From contig JAOUGF010000153.1 in assembly GCA_029857925.1 (NCBI GenBank), positions 1-6,024 on the forward strand: 6,024 bases of DNA, read 5' to 3'. A program made the position numbers and the translations under genes. The notes under the pieces were generated by a model that saw only the letters and a program-made list of their open reading frames with translations, did no database searches and had not been told where the DNA came from. How positions within the stretch are numbered: the first letter of the stretch is position 1; the number at the start of each line of letters is the position of its first letter. The DNA is from Gammaproteobacteria bacterium (GTDB lineage Bacteria > Pseudomonadota > Gammaproteobacteria > S012-40). Shown here piece by piece: positions 1-6,024 of the stretch.

Positions 1-1
1 A

Positions 2-238
2 ACAGTAATGATCACCAGCCAAAACCACGGTTTCGCGGTCGACGAGACGAGCTTGCCAAAGAATTTAACACCCACGCACCGATCCTTGTTCGACCAATCG
101 TTGCAGGGCATTCATCGTACGGATCGCCCTGCATTTAGTTTTCAGGGGCATCCCGAGGCGAGCCCCGGCCCGCATGATGCGGCCCCGTTATTCGATCATT
201 TCATTGAACTGATCAAGGCCTATCGCCCCACGGCGTGA
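2..238 (+). CDS. carA: carbamoyl-phosphate synthase small (glutaminase) subunit, C-terminal fragment
   Basis: This is the 3' end of carA; the gene begins before the window and 78 sense codons are visible before the TGA at 236-238. CarA hydrolyses glutamine and passes ammonia to CarB for carbamoyl phosphate synthesis, which feeds the pyrimidine and arginine pathways in the cytoplasm. The visible part is the end of the class I glutamine amidotransferase domain. The motif QGHPEAS contains the His (149-151) and Glu (155-157) that complete the Cys-His-Glu catalytic triad in this family; the Cys lies upstream of the window. SQNHGFAVDE, SLQGIHRTDRPAFSFQGHPE and the closing HDAAPLFDHFIELI match E. 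coli CarA closely as I remember it. The ATG at 8 is an internal Met, not a start, because the frame is open to the window edge and the conserved sequence continues there. carB follows after 22 bases, consistent with a carAB operon. Nothing looks broken. Confidence 0.97.
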   Translation, partial: TVMITSQNHGFAVDETSLPKNLTPTHRSLFDQSLQGIHRTDRPAFSFQGHPEASPGPHDAAPLFDHFIELIKAYRPTA

Positions 239-260
239 GCCGCGTTTATCGAGACTGAAT

Positions 261-3478
<3,218 letters not shown>

Positions 3479-3482
<4 letters not shown>

Positions 3483-3955
3483 AAAAATTTCCTTTGACCG
3501 TGCGTGGTGCGCAAAAATTGCGTGAAGAATTGCACCATCTTAAATCCGTCGCACGCCCTCAGGTGATACAGGCGATTGCCGAAGCCCGTGCACACGGCGA
3601 TCTAAAAGAAAATGCCGAATACCACGCCGCAAAAGAACAACAGGGTTTTATTGAAGGTCGTATCGCCGAGATCGAAGGCAAACTTTCCAATGCGGAAATT
3701 ATCGACGTGACCACGCTGAATGCGGCGGGTAAAGTCGTGTTCGGCACCACGGTGGACTTGATCGAAGTGGAGTCCGGTGATGAAGTGACGTATCAAATCG
3801 TCGGCGATGACGAGGCGGACATAAAATCGGGCATGATTTCGATTAATGCCCCGATCGCACGCGGTATCATCGGTAAAGAAGAGGGCGACACCGTGCGCGT
3901 CACAGTGCCAGGCGGCGTCAAGGAATATGAGATCGTCGGTGTGCACTACGAATAA
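3479..3955 (+). CDS. greA: transcription elongation factor GreA
   Basis: GreA enters the secondary channel of RNA polymerase and stimulates cleavage of the backtracked RNA 3' end, rescuing stalled complexes. The protein has 158 residues, the same as E. coli GreA. The N-terminal antiparallel coiled coil (about 1-75) carries the tip motif GDLKENAEYHAA. Its acidic residues Asp41 and Glu44, which help hold the catalytic magnesium ion, stand at the E. coli positions. The C-terminal FKBP-like domain (about 80-158) shows the typical YQIVGDDEAD and PIARGIIGKEEGD (125-137) followed by the closing strands. The start is set by the conserved length and by a Shine-Dalgarno sequence inside carB. Placement directly behind carB is a known arrangement in beta- and gammaproteobacteria and probably means co-transcription. 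GreB is unlikely, because the sequence follows GreA throughout. No key residue is missing. Confidence 0.98.
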
Positions 3956-3967
3956 CCGGCCACCTGC

Positions 3968-3992
3968 CGCCCTGCGTATTTTGCGTAGGGCG
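3968..3992 (+). terminator. GC-rich hairpin after greA (possible attenuating or rho-linked 3' end, no U tract)
   Basis: Arms 3968-3976 (CGCCCTGCG) and 3984-3992 region (pairing strand GCGTAGGGCG from 3983) form a nine-pair stem with one G-T pair and a TATTTT loop (3977-3982). It begins 12 bases after the greA stop. The bases that follow (AACTATCC) contain no T run, so it is not a classical intrinsic terminator. It could be an mRNA 3'-end stabiliser, a partial terminator or a processing site; the function is inferred from position only. Confidence 0.4.
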
Positions 3993-4018
3993 AACTATCC
4001 GCGTAACAACGCCCCTCG

Positions 4019-4047
4019 TTGTGTCTACAACCTTACCTGCCTATAGC
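4019..4047 (+). promoter_or_regulatory. possible weak sigma-70 promoter immediately before the methyltransferase start
   Basis: TTGTGT (4019-4024) and TATAGC (4042-4047) are separated by 17 bases, matching three and four of the six consensus positions. Transcription would start about 6-8 bases past the -10 box, at or next to the ATG at 4054, which would make a leaderless or nearly leaderless message. No Shine-Dalgarno sequence is visible before that ATG, which fits this reading. The matches are modest and such pairs arise by chance, so confidence is low. Confidence 0.25.
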
Positions 4048-4053
4048 GTTAAA

Positions 4054-5244
4054 ATGACCCATCTACCCCAGTTATTGCTAAAAAAAGACGAAGACCGGCG
4101 CCTGAGGGCGGGGCACGAATGGATATATAGCAACGAAGTCGATGTGGCGCGCACGCCGCTAAAAAATCTCGTCCCGGGCAGCTGTGTGAATATCGCGCGC
4201 GGTGACGGCAAGATCATCGGCAGCGCCTATGTCAATCCGCATTCCTTGATTTGCGCACGTCTCTATAGCCGCAAACAGGATACGGCACTGGATCAATCGC
4301 TAGTGCAGGCGCGTATCGCGTTGGCGCTGCAGTGGCGGCAACGTGCGTTCAGTGCGCCGTACTATCGCTTGGTCTACGGGGAATCTGATCAACTGCCCGG
4401 CTTGATAGTAGATCGCTATGGTGATTTTCTCGTCGTGCAAATTAACACCGCCGGTATGGAGCGCGTGCGCAATGAGCTGATCGAGGCGCTAGTCACGGTG
4501 TTGAAGCCCCGCGGTATTCTATTGCGCAATGACAGCGGCGCGCGTGAGCAGGAAGGCCTGTCGCGGGAAGTGGTGCTGGTATACGGAGAGTTTCCGGATC
4601 GCATCGAATGTGAAGAAAACGGTGCGCGTTATGAACTCACGCCTTTTAGCGGTCAAAAAACCGGATGGTTTTATGACCACCGTTTAAATCGCGCCCGCGC
4701 GGCGCACTACGCGCCTGGGCGTCGGGTATTGGACGTGTTCAGTTATTTAGGGGCCTGGGCGATGCCTATGGCAATGGCCGGGGCGGAATCGGTCACCGTG
4801 GTGGACAGCTCCAGCGATGCAATAAAAGGCTTATTGCGCAATGCCGAACGCAATGGCGTGCGCGACAGGTTTGAGGCACGCACTGGAGAGGCGCAAGGCG
4901 AATTGAAAAAGCTCATTGAGGAAAAGCGTCAATTTGATTTGATCGTGCTCGATCCGCCGGCGTTTGTAAAGCGCAAAAAGGATTTGGAAGAGGGCGTGCG
5001 CGCGTATTTTCACCACAATCAAATGGCCCTGCGCTTGTTGGCCACGGATGGAATATTAGTTTCGGCCTCTTGCTCGTTCCACTTACCCGAAGAAAAACTC
5101 ATACGTATCGTGGCCGATGCCGCCCGCCAATTGAATCGTCCTGTGCAATTGGTGGAACGCGGCCACCAAGGGCCGGACCATCCGGTGCATCCAGCGATCG
5201 TCGAAACGGACTATTTGAAGGCGGTATTTTTTCGGGTGGTGTAG
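4054..5244 (+). CDS. rlmI: class I SAM-dependent rRNA methyltransferase, RlmI/COG1092 family
   Basis: This is a probable 23S rRNA cytosine-5 methyltransferase; E. coli RlmI modifies C1962. From the ATG at 4054 it has 396 residues, the usual family length. An N-terminal PUA-like RNA-binding domain (about 1-80) shows RAGHEWIYSNEVD (18-30). A middle segment has YRLVYGESDQLPGL (104-117) and GQKTGWFYDHR (200-210), both family hallmarks. The Rossmann methyltransferase domain has SAM motif I VLDVFSYLGAW (225-235), acidic residue Asp251, motif IV DPPAFV (300-305) and SASCS with Cys340, a candidate catalytic cysteine by analogy with m5C enzymes. GHQGPDHPVHP (370-380) closes the domain. A GTG at 4021 in frame would add 11 residues; I prefer 4054 because it aligns with known family starts, although neither has a clear ribosome binding site. 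The sequence resembles the Pseudomonas-type paralogue more than E. coli RlmI, so the target base is less certain than the family. Confidence 0.92.
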   Translation: MTHLPQLLLKKDEDRRLRAGHEWIYSNEVDVARTPLKNLVPGSCVNIARGDGKIIGSAYVNPHSLICARLYSRKQDTALDQSLVQARIALALQWRQRAFSAPYYRLVYGESDQLPGLIVDRYGDFLVVQINTAGMERVRNELIEALVTVLKPRGILLRNDSGAREQEGLSREVVLVYGEFPDRIECEENGARYELTPFSGQKTGWFYDHRLNRARAAHYAPGRRVLDVFSYLGAWAMPMAMAGAESVTVVDSSSDAIKGLLRNAERNGVRDRFEARTGEAQGELKKLIEEKRQFDLIVLDPPAFVKRKKDLEEGVRAYFHHNQMALRLLATDGILVSASCSFHLPEEKLIRIVADAARQLNRPVQLVERGHQGPDHPVHPAIVETDYLKAVFFRVV

Positions 5245-5251
5245 ATAGACG

Positions 5252-5731
5252 ATGTCTGCCTTATTGCAATGTCCCTGCCTTTCCGGCAAACCGTACGCGC
5301 GTTGCTGTGAGCCATTTTTAGCCGGTGTGAGTGTGCCAAAAACCGCAGAACAACTGATGCGTTCGCGCTATACGGCGTTTGCTACTTCCACCCTACACTA
5401 CCTCGAACTGACCGATCATCAAGATTTTCGCGCGCAACGGGCGCAGGGTTATACACCGCAAACGGGCGTCAAGTGGCGTTCCCTAAAGATAATAAACACA
5501 CACCTTGGCAGGGAGGGCGACGAGGCGGGGGAGGTCGAATTTGAGGCGGCGTATGAATTACAGGGTCGAGTACACGTTATTAGGGAAAAAAGTCGTTTCT
5601 CTAAGGTTGCAGGGCGTTGGTATTACCTCGACGGGAGGAGTCCTACGGGCAGCCCCGTCTCAAGCAAAATCGGTCGCAATGACCCTTGCCCTTGTGGCAG
5701 TGGTGTAAAGTATAAGAAATGCTGTGGTTGA
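5252..5731 (+). CDS. ychJ: YchJ/UPF0225 family protein with two SEC-C zinc motifs
   Basis: This 159-residue protein has the architecture of E. coli YchJ (152 residues): a SEC-C motif at each end around an NTF2-like domain. The N-terminal motif CPCLSGKPYARCC (Cys7, 9, 18, 19) and the C-terminal CPCGSGVKYKKCC (Cys146, 148, 157, 158) both have the C-X-C-X8-C-C spacing expected to bind zinc. Between them are the family signatures LMRSRYTAF (35-43), EKSRF (112-116) and WYYLDG (123-128). SEC-C motifs are best known from the SecA C terminus, where they contact SecB and ribosomes, but the function of YchJ proteins is not established. The ATG is seven bases after the methyltransferase stop, with GGTGG-like sequence at 5235-5239 as a possible ribosome binding site, so the two genes are probably co-transcribed. 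The first motif has Leu10 where Gly is usual; all cysteines are kept. No signal peptide or membrane segment is visible, so it is likely cytoplasmic. Confidence 0.93.
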   Translation: MSALLQCPCLSGKPYARCCEPFLAGVSVPKTAEQLMRSRYTAFATSTLHYLELTDHQDFRAQRAQGYTPQTGVKWRSLKIINTHLGREGDEAGEVEFEAAYELQGRVHVIREKSRFSKVAGRWYYLDGRSPTGSPVSSKIGRNDPCPCGSGVKYKKCCG

Positions 5732-5824
5732 TATAAAAAATACATATAGTATAAGTTATTGAATCATTGATGAATAACGTTCGTTCCTAATCCTGGTCAT
5801 CCAATAGAAACCAAAATGCCACAA

Positions 5825-5847
5825 TAGTTGACTTGACTAGTCAACTA
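5825..5847 (+). promoter_or_regulatory. perfect inverted repeat, probable operator of the downstream gene
   Basis: TAGTTGACT (5825-5833) and its exact reverse complement AGTCAACTA (5839-5847) are separated by the five bases TGACT. The repeat covers the -35 box of the promoter leading to the gene at 5921, which is where a repressor would block RNA polymerase. Length and symmetry suit a dimeric winged-helix regulator, for example of the MarR family; that family assignment is a guess from the shape of the site, and no regulator gene is in the window. It is not a terminator, as no T run follows it. Confidence 0.6.
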
Positions 5848-5861
5848 ATCCGGCGTATATT
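5833..5861 (+). promoter_or_regulatory. sigma-70-type promoter for the gene at 5921
   Basis: TTGACT (5833-5838) matches five of six bases of the -35 consensus, and TATATT (5856-5861) matches five of six of the -10 consensus. The spacer is exactly 17 bases. A start near 5868 would leave an untranslated leader of about 50 bases before the ATG at 5921. A second TTGACT at 5828-5833 would need a 22-base spacer and is not usable with this -10 box. The surrounding region is very AT-rich, which favours promoter activity but also produces chance -10 boxes. Confidence 0.65.
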
Positions 5862-5908
5862 TAACATTAGAACATAATAATATACTAAATCATTGTTTGG
5901 CTTAGATT

Positions 5909-5914
5909 AAGGAG
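5909..5914 (+). promoter_or_regulatory. strong Shine-Dalgarno sequence for the gene at 5921
   Basis: AAGGAG lies six bases before the ATG at 5921. It is the best ribosome binding site in the window and decides the start of the truncated last gene. Confidence 0.85.
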
Positions 5915-5920
5915 TGTGTT

Positions 5921-6024
5921 ATGTCATTGATCGCTAATTTTGCTCATGATGGTGTCATTACCGTAAATCGTGTCGTGCTGAAATCGGGATTTAGCATAGA
6001 CGATCTGCAAGAGCGCGTCGCCCT
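5921..6024 (+). CDS. start of an unrecognised gene, truncated by the window edge
   Basis: The open frame starts at ATG 5921 and stays open for 34 full codons to the window end. Translation begins MSLIANFAHDGVITVNRVVL and continues KSGFSIDDLQERVA. An excellent Shine-Dalgarno sequence and a promoter with an overlapping inverted repeat precede it, so it is very probably a real, separately regulated gene. I do not recognise the family. The visible part suggests a beta strand (about 12-20, VITVNRVVL), a turn (KSG) and an amphipathic helix (SIDDLQERVA). This strand-turn-helix opening is what one sees in small alpha/beta-barrel proteins such as antibiotic-biosynthesis-monooxygenase-like ones, but this is only a structural impression. 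There is no N-terminal signal peptide or membrane segment in what is visible. Base composition returns to that of the upstream genes, in contrast to the AT-rich leader. Confidence 0.8.
   Translation, partial: MSLIANFAHDGVITVNRVVLKSGFSIDDLQERVA

Noticed and set aside
3846..4046. Small + strand open frame spanning the greA end and the following gap
   Set aside because: Most of it overlaps greA out of frame, it shows no family features, and it has no convincing ribosome binding site.
4021..4053. GTG at 4021 as the methyltransferase start
   Set aside because: It would add 11 residues before the conserved family N terminus and has no Shine-Dalgarno sequence; ATG 4054 gives the usual 396-residue length.
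5755..5778. Inverted repeat GTTATT ... AATAAC after ychJ as a terminator
   Set aside because: The stem is only six AT-rich pairs with a 12-base loop and no T run follows; a chance match is likely in such AT-rich sequence.

Overview
The window is a stretch of chromosomal housekeeping genes, all on the + strand. Protein sequence and gene order (carA-carB-greA) point to a proteobacterium, most likely a gammaproteobacterium: CarB has the same length as the Escherichia coli enzyme, GreA matches it in length and residue numbering, and the methyltransferase and YchJ-type protein look like gammaproteobacterial family members, the methyltransferase being closest to the Pseudomonas type as I remember it. 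The genus cannot be fixed by reading alone.

Layout: (1) positions 1-238 hold the last 78 codons of carA, the glutaminase subunit of carbamoyl-phosphate synthetase. (2) After a 22-base gap, carB (261-3482) encodes the complete large synthetase subunit. (3) The carB stop overlaps the greA start by four bases (ATGA), and greA (3479-3955) encodes the transcript cleavage factor. (4) A 98-base gap holds a GC-rich hairpin and a possible promoter. (5) Positions 4054-5244 encode a PUA-linked class I SAM-dependent rRNA methyltransferase of the RlmI/COG1092 family. (6) Seven bases later, 5252-5731 encodes a YchJ/UPF0225 protein with a SEC-C zinc motif at each end. (7) Positions 5732-5920 are strikingly AT-rich (about 30% G+C by hand count) and hold a strong promoter-like element overlapped by a perfect 9-bp inverted repeat. 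(8) A well-initiated gene starts at 5921 and runs off the end; I do not recognise its product.

The genes form two probable units. carA-carB-greA joins pyrimidine/arginine precursor synthesis (carbamoyl phosphate) to a transcription elongation factor, with translational coupling at carB/greA. The methyltransferase and the YchJ-type gene form a second tight pair, read either from the carAB-greA transcript or from a weak promoter next to the methyltransferase start. The gene at 5921 has its own promoter and apparent operator, so it is probably a separately regulated unit.

I found no mobile element, CRISPR array, RNA gene or new multi-gene system. The part most worth a second look is the operator/promoter at 5825-5861 and the gene it controls.
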